DNA from: UBA993 sp964436815
Lineage (GTDB): Bacteria; Bacillota; Dethiobacteria; DTU022
Reading direction: 5' to 3'
Assembly: GCA_964436815.1 (NCBI GenBank)
Contig: CAYTER010000007.1
Coordinates: 1-63,812, forward strand
DNA length: 63,812 nt
Made by a program: the position numbers and the translations under genes. The notes under the pieces were generated by a model. The model ran no database searches, was not told the origin of the DNA, and was given only the letters and a program-made list of their open reading frames with translations. Shown piece by piece: positions 25,219-34,073 of this stretch (position 1 is its first letter; each line of letters opens with the position of its first letter).

Positions 25219-26961
25219 TTGACTGGCAGACCTATAACTGTAGCGAGCCTGCAAAACCTGATCAAAGTTGCCCGCGGTGATCAGGAAGCACAGTTGCTCT
25301 TAAAGAATGCAAGGTTAGTGAATGTTTTCAGCAGTGAAATTATAGAAACCAACCTGGCCATCGAGGGCGGACAGATTGCTGCTTTGGGAAGAGAGTATAT
25401 TCGGGGCAACGAGGTTATTGATCTTGATGGTCTCTATACTGCGCCGGGACTGATAGATGCTCACCTGCATATTGAAAGCACTCTGCTTCTTCCGGCAGAG
25501 CTGGCCCGGGTAATCACTGCCTGCGGGACTACCTGTGTAATCCATGATCCACATGAAATAGCCAATGTGCTTGGAATTAATGGAGTTAAAATGATGCTTG
25601 ACTCATCTGCAGGCCTCTGTTGTGATTTTTTTGCTACCGCTCCATCCTGTGTTCCGGCAACAGCGATGGAAACAACCGGCGGTGCATTGAAAACCGCAGA
25701 AATTAATGACTTGCTGGAATCAGAACAGGTGATCGGCTTAGGGGAAATGATGAATTATCCCGGGGTAATCAGCGGGGATGAAGAGGTCTTGAATAAGCTG
25801 ATTGCTGCCCGGCTGAGTGGGAAGGTTATTGATGGTCATGCTCCTCTGCTCGGCGGGCCTGATCTTCAGGCTTATTTGTCTACTGGAATCAGCAGCGATC
25901 ATGAATGTATTACAGCTGATGAAGCCTGGGAAAAATTGCTTTACGGGATGAAAATTATTATCCGGCACGGTTCTGCTTCATCAAGTTTAAAAGAGCTTCT
26001 ACCACTGGTAAATGCGCATACTCTGGATCAGTTTATGATTGGTAGTGACGATCGTGAAGCTGCTGAACTGCTGGAAAAAGGACATTTAAATGATGTTTTG
26101 CGCAGTGCCGTTGCCCTGGGCGCCAATCCGCTGATGATGATCAGGATCGCCACTCTTAATGCCGCCCGTCATTACAGGTTGCACGATCGGGGCGCGCTGG
26201 CTCCTGGTTATCGGGCTGACATTACAGTCTTTCGCGATTTAACTGATTTTCAGACTGAACTGGTCATCAAAGACGGACAGGTGGCAGCCAGGGGCGGCAG
26301 GATGCTTTTCGAGCCTGTCCCGTATCAGCTGCCCGGGTTCGCCCTGAATACAATCAACATTGGAAGGGTTATCGGAGAAGATGATTTTACCCTCCGGGCA
26401 AAGAGCGATCTTCTGCCGGCCATAGGGGTCATCCCCGGTCAGATTAGCACCGATCACCTTACAGTTAAGGTGAAAAAAAATGATCGCGGGGAGATTATGG
26501 CCGACCCTGACTCCGGAATTTGTAAGATTGCCGTTATCGAGAGGCATCAGGCCAGTGGAAGAGTGGCAGTGGCCTTGATTAAAGGTCTTGGATTACGTGA
26601 GGGAGCTATTGCTTCAAGTGTGGCGCACGATGCCCATAACATTATTGTTGCCGGAATTGAAGAAAAAGCGATGATGGCAGCTGTTAACGAACTATCCAGA
26701 ATCGGCGGAGGTTTCGTAGTGAGCGGTAAAGGCGGGGATATCCGGGCAACGCTCTCTCTGCCTGTAGCCGGATTGATGTCAACGGAATCAGCCGAGATTG
26801 TCGCCGGGGAAATGGAGTATTTATTAAAAGAAGCCTCAGAGCTGGGGACCGACTTGGCGCAGCCCTTTTTAACCCTTGCTTTTATGGCTCTACCGGTAAT
26901 ACCGGAACTAAAGCTTACCGACCGCGGTCTGTTCGATGTCGTAAAGTTCAGCTTTGTATAG
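25219..26961 (+). CDS. ade: Adenine deaminase
   Basis: About 580 residues, the normal length. The amidohydrolase metal site DAHLHIEST, the FxxPHEIAN-like stretch VIHDPHEIANV, the SSDHECIT segment and MIGSDDREA are all present, as is the C-terminal domain with DAHNIIVAG. It converts adenine to hypoxanthine and ammonia in purine salvage or purine fermentation. The start is TTG 25219, with a GTGGTGAGAAAG purine run upstream. It follows a small membrane protein gene and precedes a CDP-alcohol phosphatidyltransferase gene, with no pathway link evident. Confidence 0.95.
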   Translation: MTGRPITVASLQNLIKVARGDQEAQLLLKNARLVNVFSSEIIETNLAIEGGQIAALGREYIRGNEVIDLDGLYTAPGLIDAHLHIESTLLLPAELARVITACGTTCVIHDPHEIANVLGINGVKMMLDSSAGLCCDFFATAPSCVPATAMETTGGALKTAEINDLLESEQVIGLGEMMNYPGVISGDEEVLNKLIAARLSGKVIDGHAPLLGGPDLQAYLSTGISSDHECITADEAWEKLLYGMKIIIRHGSASSSLKELLPLVNAHTLDQFMIGSDDREAAELLEKGHLNDVLRSAVALGANPLMMIRIATLNAARHYRLHDRGALAPGYRADITVFRDLTDFQTELVIKDGQVAARGGRMLFEPVPYQLPGFALNTINIGRVIGEDDFTLRAKSDLLPAIGVIPGQISTDHLTVKVKKNDRGEIMADPDSGICKIAVIERHQASGRVAVALIKGLGLREGAIASSVAHDAHNIIVAGIEEKAMMAAVNELSRIGGGFVVSGKGGDIRATLSLPVAGLMSTESAEIVAGEMEYLLKEASELGTDLAQPFLTLAFMALPVIPELKLTDRGLFDVVKFSFV

Positions 26962-27018
26962 CCCGTCACTCCTTATTGTGTTAGTATTAACCATCATAGG
27001 CAGAAAGGAGGCAAAAAA

Positions 27019-27591
27019 TTGGGGTTTAAACCGAACATCCCGAATTTGCTTTCCGCATCAAGAATAATATTGCTTCCCGGACTTTATTTGTTACTTCATT
27101 TTAATCAGCATCAACTATTTTTGATCGCTTACATTCTGATCGGTTCTACAGATTTTTTTGACGGCATTATCGCCCGTAAGTTAAACCAGGTATCGCACTT
27201 TGGCAAAGAACTCGACTCGCTGGCCGATCTTTTCTTTTACATATCTTCGGCTTACTTCCTGAACTATCTGCGCCCTGAAGTGATTGCCGCCAATAAAGGT
27301 TACCTGATTGTTTTCTTTTCACTGCTCGGTTTTTCTTTTCTACTTTCAGGGTTTTTATTTAAACGCCCTGTAATGATGCACACTTTTATCCTGCGCTGGA
27401 ATGCCGTCCTGGTATTCATGATCATTGTCTGTTCTTTCTTTTTTGATGTAACAATTATGACCAGGCTGGCCCTGATTATCTATATGATCGGATTTACCGA
27501 AGAAATCATGATCTTTCTGATTTTCGGCAATGTTAATCCTGATACAAAATCAATATTGCATCTGTATGCCGCCAGACAAAAACCAGCCTGA
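27019..27591 (+). CDS. CDP-alcohol phosphatidyltransferase family membrane protein
   Basis: About 190 residues with about six membrane helices. The family signature D-x2-DG-x2-AR-x8-G-x3-D-x3-D is complete (DFFDGIIARK, then GKELDSLAD), so the metal-dependent transfer of a phospho-alcohol from a CDP lipid is expected. The size and layout suit PgsA-like enzymes (phosphatidylglycerophosphate synthase) or phosphatidylserine/inositol synthases; the specificity is not readable. Start TTG 27019 with AAAGGAGG 8 bases upstream. Confidence 0.88.
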   Translation: MGFKPNIPNLLSASRIILLPGLYLLLHFNQHQLFLIAYILIGSTDFFDGIIARKLNQVSHFGKELDSLADLFFYISSAYFLNYLRPEVIAANKGYLIVFFSLLGFSFLLSGFLFKRPVMMHTFILRWNAVLVFMIIVCSFFFDVTIMTRLALIIYMIGFTEEIMIFLIFGNVNPDTKSILHLYAARQKPA

Positions 27592-27611
27592 TCGTTATTT
27601 CGAAAAGTTGA

Positions 27612-27662
27612 AGCCTCCTGTGTTAACCTGTTTAATCAGGTCGCCGCGGGAGGCTGTTTTTA
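27612..27662. terminator. Bipartite terminator between convergent genes
   Basis: AGCCTCC (27612-27618) pairs with GGAGGCT (27649-27655), enclosing a second hairpin ACCTG/CAGGT, then TGTTTTTATT on plus. Serves the phosphatidyltransferase gene and perhaps the converging transporter gene. Confidence 0.7.
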
Positions 27663-27690
27663 TTAATCCGCCTGGCTAACAAAAAGGCAT

Positions 27691-29145
27691 CTAAAAAGGC
27701 CCGTAATCTATGGCCACAGCCAGTAATAAAAATAGGACTGTGATGATGAGGACCAGTAGTTGAAGCAAAATAACCCACTTAAACCACTTCAGGTAGCTGA
27801 CACCGGCCAACCCCAGGCCGATCAGCAATGCGGCGTTTGTCGGGAACAAAACATTGCTGAACCCATCGCCGAAGGCAAAGGCCAGGACTGCGGTCTGCCT
27901 GGTCAGGCCAACCAGGTCAACCAGTGGAGCGATGATCGGGATTACCAGGAAGGCTTTGGCGGAAGCTGAGCCGATAAAAAAATTCAAGAAGAGCACCAGG
28001 CCGTAAACCATCAGCGATGCCCCGTAAGGCGAAGCATGGCCGATACTGCGAACGGCATAATCAAGAATGGTGTCCATAACCTGGGCGTTAGCCATAATAT
28101 GCTTAACACTGACCGCCATCAGGATCAATATAATAGCCGGAGAAATACCGGCGACTGTGCTGCCGAATACCGAGGCCGCTTCGCGTATTTTCAAGCCGCT
28201 GAGCAGCGCTGCTCCTGCTCCGCCAATCAGGAACAGCAAGCCGATCAAAGGCAGGGCCAGGCCGGAAATCGAGCTGTTAAAAGCAGCAGCAATGCTGACA
28301 ATGATTATAGCCGTCAGGGATGCTAAAAACCAGCCCAGGGCGCTTTTCAGCTGTGGATTGGCCTGGGTGGTCAGCTCTTCCCTGGTTAGGCGGAATCGTG
28401 CTCTAAGGGTGGAATCATCTTCAAAGGTCGGTGACAGCGAGGGATTCTTTTCGATTTTTTTAGCGTAGCGGATCAGGAAAAAACACAATAATGCATAGAT
28501 TGTCACAAAAACTAAGGCCCGCAGTCCAATCCCTGAGAATACGGGCAGCTCAGCCAGGCGTTGGGCGATACCAATAGTGAAAGGGTTGGCCAGGGCGGCC
28601 GAAAAACCAAAAGCTACAGCGAGAAGGCTCATTCCGAGACCGGTCATCGCATCCCAGCCCAGAAGATAAGCCAGGGCAATCATCACGGGAACGAGGATTA
28701 TAAATTCTTCGAAAATACCCAGCAGTGCCCCGAAAAGCATAAAGCAGAGCACAATCACGGCCATTAATAGATACTTACGATCGCCCATGTGTAAAACAAC
28801 CCGGGCGATAACGGCCTTAAGCACGCCGGCTTTCTCAAGCAGGGCAAAAGCGCCGCCAATCAGCAATAAAACGACAATAATTGTGATAATAACTGCTGCA
28901 TCAGGGCCCCAGAGAACTTCTACCGGCGCGGTAAACCAGCGCCAAACGGGGTAGACCGGTGCTTCAATGTAGCGAAACGAACCGGGGACAATAACACTTC
29001 GCCCGTCTAACACTGTCGTGTCGAAGCGGCCGCTGGGGATGGCCTGACTCAGCAGGCCGGCAATGATCATCAGCGATAAAATGATTAAGGCCGATTGAAT
29101 AAAGGCTTTTTTGCTGATCCTTAAAACCGACTGATCGCTATTCAT
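27691..29145 (-). CDS. YfcC/DcuC-family membrane transporter
   Basis: About 484 residues with roughly 11-12 membrane helices. The pattern (N-terminal helix ending in SQAIPSGRF, the IFEEFIILVPVMIALAYLLG segment, and the late NFFIGSASAKAFLVIPI and GDGFSNVLFPTNAA motifs) fits the YfcC family of the DcuC/ArsB superfamily, which moves carboxylates or basic amino acids. It starts at ATG 29145 with AAGGAGGAA 6 bases upstream. No catabolic partner gene is adjacent; arcA and tnaA in the window are possible users of an amino-acid carrier but this is guesswork. Confidence 0.85.
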   Translation of the reverse strand: MNSDQSVLRISKKAFIQSALIILSLMIIAGLLSQAIPSGRFDTTVLDGRSVIVPGSFRYIEAPVYPVWRWFTAPVEVLWGPDAAVIITIIVVLLLIGGAFALLEKAGVLKAVIARVVLHMGDRKYLLMAVIVLCFMLFGALLGIFEEFIILVPVMIALAYLLGWDAMTGLGMSLLAVAFGFSAALANPFTIGIAQRLAELPVFSGIGLRALVFVTIYALLCFFLIRYAKKIEKNPSLSPTFEDDSTLRARFRLTREELTTQANPQLKSALGWFLASLTAIIIVSIAAAFNSSISGLALPLIGLLFLIGGAGAALLSGLKIREAASVFGSTVAGISPAIILILMAVSVKHIMANAQVMDTILDYAVRSIGHASPYGASLMVYGLVLFLNFFIGSASAKAFLVIPIIAPLVDLVGLTRQTAVLAFAFGDGFSNVLFPTNAALLIGLGLAGVSYLKWFKWVILLQLLVLIITVLFLLLAVAIDYGPF

Positions 29146-29233
29146 CTGCGTTCCTCCTTGATCGTGTCTGGAGCTATGGTTGCATAAATATAATTCTCAG
29201 GAATACATTAAACTATATTCGCTTAAGGGTGTT

Positions 29234-30010
29234 TTAATCCTTTGCGGTATTGTATGCAGGGGCAGAGGTAGAGCAGGGAACGCCTACTAGACATTTGCCG
29301 CACACATCGGCAATGCTTTCCAGGCTGGCCTGACGGTCAGCATTAATCAGGCACATTTCATAACATTTATGCTTGTCCAGGTGGTTGATGGTCAAGGCTT
29401 TGTTGACGCATTTTTTTGCACAAAGGCCGCAGCTTCCATCTGACAGATGGAGGCAATACTCGATCGCTGGACGCGGTGTCGCTTCCAGGTAAAGATCAGT
29501 TACCAGGCTGCCGATTCTGCCACAACAACCGGCCCTGGTTATCAGCATGTGATTAACCCCAAAAGTTCCAAGGCCGGCAATATAAGCGGCGCTGCGATGT
29601 GACCAGCCGCTGAGCAATGTCTGTGGATCAAAGTTGTGGGTTGCCGGTACATAAGCTGCCTTATAGCCTTTGTCAATCAGCAGATCCTTCAGGTGTTGAT
29701 TGAGGGCGGCGATCAGCTTATTGGTTTCAATATAGGCAAGGGCCCAGGTTTTTGAACAGTAGCGACCTTTTATATTACTGTCGATAATCTGCTTTTGAAA
29801 AGGAACAAAAAAGGTGATGACTGTTTTTGCTTCTTTAAGAAAATCGGCAGGTGTTTCGTGGATCGGACTGGCCAACTCTTTTAGTCTGGAAAACAAAGGG
29901 TCATCCGCCCGGGCAAAAGCGACCAGTGGATTTTCCCATCCTGTTTTACTGCTGTGGGGGTAAGCTGCTGTAAATTTTTCAACCGCTTGAATGATTTGTG
30001 ATCCGGTCAA
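29234..30010 (-). CDS. 4Fe-4S protein related to epoxyqueuosine reductase
   Basis: About 258 residues. The central AYIAGLGTFGVNHMLIT segment and the following GSLVTDLYLE match the QueG-like cobalamin/Fe-S reductase family. A CGLCAKKC motif plus later cysteines (KCYEMC and CGKCLVGVPC) can hold one or two clusters. It is shorter than true QueG (about 380 residues) and lacks its C-terminal HEAT-like part, so queuosine synthesis is not assured; many anaerobes have such short paralogs of unknown role. Start TTG 30010. Confidence 0.75.
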   Translation of the reverse strand: MTGSQIIQAVEKFTAAYPHSSKTGWENPLVAFARADDPLFSRLKELASPIHETPADFLKEAKTVITFFVPFQKQIIDSNIKGRYCSKTWALAYIETNKLIAALNQHLKDLLIDKGYKAAYVPATHNFDPQTLLSGWSHRSAAYIAGLGTFGVNHMLITRAGCCGRIGSLVTDLYLEATPRPAIEYCLHLSDGSCGLCAKKCVNKALTINHLDKHKCYEMCLINADRQASLESIADVCGKCLVGVPCSTSAPAYNTAKD

Positions 30011-30472
30011 CCGGTTAATGCCCCTCTGCTGATCAAATTAGTTACTCGAGTTCAGCTTGCTGATCCAGGCCTTTAGATATTATAATCTTAGGGGAAAGCA
30101 ACCAGCACGTCAATTGGAATATAATTAAAAAAATCTTTACCGGGAGAATCTCTGTCTGACGACGTCTTTTCTGCCAGGTAAAGATTTAAATACTGCCAAT
30201 CAAATGAACATTTCTTTCAAGCCTTAATTCAACCGGTTACCGGTACACGCGGTTGCGGCTCTTTTTGTCTGCCAACAACCAAGTTAAAGGGGTAACCAAC
30301 CCCGAGCACGCAAATATCGGTCAAAATATTTTACTTTTTAGTACAAGGCAAATCATTACTCTTGTTTAGAAATTCACTGCTTTCCCTTATGAAAAACTTT
30401 TCTCTCGGTCCTTTGTCATCATCTCGGTTCCTGTAGTCATTTTCGACCCGGGGTGGTTCTTCCGGCAGGGTA
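30011..30472. other. Gene-poor gap with hairpins
   Basis: The gap between the QueG-like gene and the tiny ORF at 30473 holds the minus-strand terminator at 30131-30187, the near-palindrome ACCGGTTACCGGT at 30232-30244, and a small GGGGT/ACCCC hairpin near 30290. No protein gene is convincing. The open frame 30331-30537 (minus) continues the tiny ORF in a shifted frame and is discussed as a finding. Confidence 0.5.
30131..30187 (-). terminator. Terminator downstream of the mod operon
   Basis: On the minus strand AAATCTTTACC (30187-30177) pairs with GGTAAAGATTT (30141-30131) over 11 bases, then runs into a T stretch before AATTATATT. The loop is long (35 bases) and holds a GACGTC palindrome. 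Confidence 0.65.
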
Positions 30473-30568
30473 TCAGGCTGTTTTCTTTTTACTAGCCAAC
30501 CAGACCAAGACGACGACGGCAACAATGGAAAGCCCAAAAATTATGTCTTGGGTAATGACCCATTCCAT
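30473..30568 (-). CDS. 31-residue single-helix membrane peptide after modC
   Basis: ATG at 30568 has an excellent AAGGAGG site 8-9 bases upstream. The peptide starts MEWVITQDIIFG, has one hydrophobic helix (LSIVAVVVLVWLA) and ends SKKKTA, the positive-inside pattern of a tiny inner-membrane protein. It lies 155 bp downstream of modC on the same strand. A role with the molybdate transporter is only suggested by position. Translation shifted by +1 near the A-rich SKKK codons would add about 45 charged residues. Confidence 0.65.
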   Translation of the reverse strand: MEWVITQDIIFGLSIVAVVVLVWLASKKKTA

Positions 30569-30722
30569 CGTACAGGACCTCCTTCTTTGAAGAATCAAAC
30601 CGATTCTCAATAACAGTTGCCGGTTCAACTGTCAATTAAATTATACTACTTGATGCATCAAAATAACAGATGAAGTGACTAGCTAATTCCAAAAAATTAA
30701 AATTATAAAATCGCTAACCGAA

Positions 30723-31814
30723 TTAAAAAGCATAATCGGGCAATACTATAAATTTATTTGGGTCGAAATAGATAAAGCTGTTGCCTGTATCTGTGTCTGG
30801 TAAGAATGATTTTGTTTTAGCAGCCCGAATTTCCAGGCTGTAACGCTTATCGCTGTCACTTCTGGCCAAGTAAAAATAGTTAAGATCGGATACACTTTCA
30901 ACCAGGCTGTCAAATATACAGTCAATGCAGTTAAAATCAGGCTGATCCTTGAGTGCAAGATCTTCCGGTTTTATGCCTAATACAACAGGTTGATTGATTG
31001 CATAGTTAGTATTTTCCGGTAAAGTTGCCTGAAGAGCTTTCTTAAATTCAGGAATAAAAATCTGCAGGTAACTGTTATCAATAGAAACAACTTTGCCCCT
31101 GATCAGGTTTTTGAAGCCAGTCAGGCGGGCAGCAGTATGATTGACCGGATTCTTTACAACCTCGTGTTTTTTTGCGCATTGAATAATCCGGCCATGATCA
31201 AAAATAGCCATACGTTCAGACATTTTGTAGCCCTGCTCCAGGTCGTGGGTAACAAAAAGGATCGGTCCCCGGTAGTACTGTTTTAAAGCTAGAAGTTCAT
31301 ATTCAAGCCTTTCTTTGCGGTAAGTGTCAAGTGCGGAAAAAGGCTCGTCAAGCAGCAGCGCAGCTGGTTCCGGAGCGATAGCCCTGGCCAAAGCTACACG
31401 CTGTTGCTGCCCCGACGAAAGTTCAGCCGGGTAGCGATCCTTTAAGGCCGGGATATGAATCAGTTCGAGCAGCTCTGAAACTTTGTCTGCGATCTTACTT
31501 GCTGATAAACCGTGCAATCCATAGGCAATATTTTCAGCTACTGTCAGGTGCGGGAATAGGGCGTAGTTTTGGAAAACAAAGCCGATATTCCGATCTCGGG
31601 TTGGCATAAATGTATTGCTATCAGAGTTGAAGAGAGTGCGCCCGTCAAGTTTAACAAAGCCCCTGTCGGGCTTAATGAGGCCGGCGATACAGAGCAGGGT
31701 CATTGTTTTCCCTGATCCGGAAGGGCCGAGGATTGATAAAATCTCTTTTTGGACAACCAGATCAACTTTCAGGTTAAATCCGGGTAGTGCCCTTTCGATT
31801 TTAATTTCCAGCAA
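30723..31814 (-). CDS. modC: Molybdate ABC transporter ATPase
   Basis: About 363 residues. Walker A GPSGSGKT, Q-loop FVFQNYALFPHL, signature LSSGQQQR, Walker B ALLLDEPFSALD and the switch His in FVTHD are intact. Residues 240-363 form a TOBE-like C-terminal domain, which in ModC senses oxyanion. It powers uptake with ModB. Start TTG 31814 overlaps modB by 14 bases, with AAGGTG upstream; such overlap suggests coupled translation. Tungstate as substrate cannot be excluded. The stop is followed by a tiny membrane ORF and a terminator. Confidence 0.92.
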   Translation of the reverse strand: MLEIKIERALPGFNLKVDLVVQKEILSILGPSGSGKTMTLLCIAGLIKPDRGFVKLDGRTLFNSDSNTFMPTRDRNIGFVFQNYALFPHLTVAENIAYGLHGLSASKIADKVSELLELIHIPALKDRYPAELSSGQQQRVALARAIAPEPAALLLDEPFSALDTYRKERLEYELLALKQYYRGPILFVTHDLEQGYKMSERMAIFDHGRIIQCAKKHEVVKNPVNHTAARLTGFKNLIRGKVVSIDNSYLQIFIPEFKKALQATLPENTNYAINQPVVLGIKPEDLALKDQPDFNCIDCIFDSLVESVSDLNYFYLARSDSDKRYSLEIRAAKTKSFLPDTDTGNSFIYFDPNKFIVLPDYAF

Positions 31815-32496
31815 CTGTTTTACACCTTCCGTTTTTACTTGTTCTGCTTTTCCAGTAAGTAAGGAGGGCCAGAGAGAGGATAGCGTAAGCCATCACAACG
31901 AAGACTAATACCAGGGCTTCGTGCAGCTGACCGGCTTGGATCTTAAAATAGATGGCCACTGGTATGGTTGTGGTTTTACCCGGTATATTGCCGGCCAGCA
32001 TCAGGGTGGCGCCGAATTCACCAAGAGCGCGGGCAAATGAAAGCACTGTTGCCGCCATAACCGTCGGCCAGGAAAGCGGCAATGTGACAGTCCAGAATAC
32101 CCGCCATTCACTGGCGCCAAGAGTGCGGGCCGAGTTTTCGATATTGCTGTCCACCTGTTCAAAGCCGCCGCGGGCGGTCATGTACATTAAGGGAAATGAG
32201 ACAATTACCGCTGTTATTACCGTAGCCGGCCAGGAAAAAATAATGTTGATATCCAACAGTGCCAGCAGTTTTCCCAGCGGTCCGTTGCTGCCGAACAGCA
32301 GGAGAAGACCAAAGCCGATAACTGTTGGCGGTAAGATCAGCGGTAAAATAAAAAAAGAGTCGATCAGGCTTTTCAAGCGGCCGCTGTAATTGGCCATCCA
32401 GCGGGCAGCGGCCAGGCCGCAGCAAAATGTGGCAGCCGTTGCAGTCAGGACTGTTTTAACTGAGATGATGAGAGGCGGCAAATAAGATTCGAACAA
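31801..32496 (-). CDS. modB: Molybdate ABC transporter permease
   Basis: About 231 residues with five to six membrane helices and the EAA-loop type motif around NSARTLGASEWRVFWTV and the ARALGEFGATLMLAG segment, which is characteristic of ModB. It forms the membrane channel for molybdate with ModA outside and ModC inside. Start TTG 32496 with AGGAG 9 bases upstream. It sits between modA and modC in one minus-strand operon. Confidence 0.94.
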   Translation of the reverse strand: MFESYLPPLIISVKTVLTATAATFCCGLAAARWMANYSGRLKSLIDSFFILPLILPPTVIGFGLLLLFGSNGPLGKLLALLDINIIFSWPATVITAVIVSFPLMYMTARGGFEQVDSNIENSARTLGASEWRVFWTVTLPLSWPTVMAATVLSFARALGEFGATLMLAGNIPGKTTTIPVAIYFKIQAGQLHEALVLVFVVMAYAILSLALLTYWKSRTSKNGRCKTVAGN

Positions 32497-32520
32497 GATT
32501 ACTAACTCCTAGAATAAATA

Positions 32521-33306
32521 TTATTCTTCCAAAACCACGAAACCACATGAACTAAATATATCCTGCGCTTCTGCGCTGAATAGAAACGAGATATAGGTTG
32601 CTGCTTCTCCAGGGTTTTTGGTTGATGCTACCGTGGCAACGGGGAACACAATTTCATCGTTAACCTGTGATGGCGCAATGGAGACAATTTCAACAAGTTT
32701 GGAATTAATGGTGTCGGAAAAGTAAACGATCCCGCAGTCTACGCTGCCGTTTTCCACGTAGTGCAGGACCTGCCTTACGTTATTGCCGGAAACGATTTTA
32801 TGACGCAGTTCAGCATAAGGGATACCGTAGTATTCAAAAGCCAGGAGGCCGTAATAACCGGCGGGTACAAACTGAGGATCACCCAGGGCAATCAATTCAA
32901 CGCTATCGCTCAATAAGTCCTGAAAGCCATTTATCTTGGCCGGATTATTTTTTGGGCTGATCAGAACCAGTCTGTTACCAAGAACAGTACGGCGGGTTTC
33001 AGGAATGATCAGAGATAGTGCCTCCAACTCGTCCAACTGCTGTGTACCTGCTGCAAAAAAAATATCAACCGGGGCCCCGTTTTCGATTTGCATTTGCAGA
33101 TCGCCCGATGCAGCAAAATTGCTGTAGATTGTAATATCATATTGCTGCTCGAAAAGTGTATTAATTTGGCTTAAAGCATCAGTCAAGCCGGCTCCGGCGG
33201 CTACAGTCAGAGTTGGTTTTTCCGGTTTTTCACAGCCTGTGGAGGTGGAAAATATCAGGATTGTTATGATCGTTAGCATGAAAATTATAAGTCTCTTAAT
33301 GGCCAT
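32521..33306 (-). CDS. modA: Molybdate-binding lipoprotein
   Basis: About 261 residues. Signal peptide with lipobox STGC (Cys25) anchors it outside the membrane. The ModA pattern is clear: TVAAGAGLTDAL, SNFAASGDLQMQIENGAPVD, FAAGTQQLDEL, and the late VDCGIVYFSD segment. It captures molybdate (or tungstate) and delivers it to ModB. It is followed directly by modB, and preceded by a DUF364 gene only 12 bp away, so all three belong to one transcript starting at the MoeA-like gene. Confidence 0.94.
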   Translation of the reverse strand: MAIKRLIIFMLTIITILIFSTSTGCEKPEKPTLTVAAGAGLTDALSQINTLFEQQYDITIYSNFAASGDLQMQIENGAPVDIFFAAGTQQLDELEALSLIIPETRRTVLGNRLVLISPKNNPAKINGFQDLLSDSVELIALGDPQFVPAGYYGLLAFEYYGIPYAELRHKIVSGNNVRQVLHYVENGSVDCGIVYFSDTINSKLVEIVSIAPSQVNDEIVFPVATVASTKNPGEAATYISFLFSAEAQDIFSSCGFVVLEE

Positions 33307-33318
33307 CGATAAATCCTT

Positions 33319-34068
33319 TCAGGAGCCGAGGGGACAAAGATGTGGTAATCCCAGTGTTTTAGCGATACCGGTAACGGAAGTACCGAAAAAATAGATCGCT
33401 TTTCCTTCCCGGAAAGCCCTGTAAAATGGCTCGGCCGTAGCATTAACAAATACACTGCCGGTGACAAGCAGCAGATCACATTCGGCAATCAAAGAATCTG
33501 TGTCTGTTATGGCGTCCCGGATCTTGATTCCTTTATAATCCTTTCCAATATTAGCGGTGCTGAGGTCTGTTACTTTAATTTTATGCGAACCAAAGCAGTC
33601 GGCCAGCGAACTGATTAGCGCCGGTTGGTAGCCGGCTATTCCGATCTTCACCGGGCTGTACTGTTCATCAAGGTAGGCGGCGATTTTCCTGCCGCACACT
33701 TCCGGTTCACTGTCACGGCAATGCACGGTGTTTGTGACCAGTTTCTGGTCGCGTAGCAGGGCGTTAAAAGCTGCAATCAGAACAGCCCGATTTTCGAGGC
33801 AACTGAAATCCAGGTTTACAAGATTACCTATTTCCCCTTCAAAAGCTGAAGGGTTACCGGTAAAAGCCTGTCCAAAACTGCTGCGAAATTCAGCCTGGAG
33901 CAGGATTTCCTTGCCTCTGAGCAGGGGGAAATCCCAGTCACCCGGGTTACCGATTGCTTCAAAAGGGCTGAGAGTTTTTATAGTCACTGGTTCATCCGGT
34001 AGTGTTGGCTCATTCGCAAAGAAAGATCTGATCTTTTCAAGCAAAATTTGCAGGACCGGATCATTCAT
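33319..34068 (-). CDS. DUF364/DUF4213-type putative metal-chelating protein
   Basis: About 249 residues. The two-part layout, an N-terminal half with a G-N-P-S loop (AFTGNPSAF) and a C-terminal Rossmann-like half (VKIGIAGYQPALISSLAD, then LLLVTGSVFVNATAEPF), matches proteins of the DUF4213 plus DUF364 group, proposed to chelate heavy metals. Being placed between a MoeA-like gene and modA with gaps of 5 and 12 bp supports a role in molybdenum or tungsten handling. The biochemical role is unknown. SD GGAGGA lies upstream within the end of the preceding gene. Confidence 0.8.
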   Translation of the reverse strand: MNDPVLQILLEKIRSFFANEPTLPDEPVTIKTLSPFEAIGNPGDWDFPLLRGKEILLQAEFRSSFGQAFTGNPSAFEGEIGNLVNLDFSCLENRAVLIAAFNALLRDQKLVTNTVHCRDSEPEVCGRKIAAYLDEQYSPVKIGIAGYQPALISSLADCFGSHKIKVTDLSTANIGKDYKGIKIRDAITDTDSLIAECDLLLVTGSVFVNATAEPFYRAFREGKAIYFFGTSVTGIAKTLGLPHLCPLGS

Positions 34069-34073
34069 AGCTT

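Noticed and set aside
30131..30330. Molybdenum-cofactor riboswitch near mod genes
   Set aside because: The fold lies downstream of the operon on the minus strand and is followed by a T run, so a terminator explains it.
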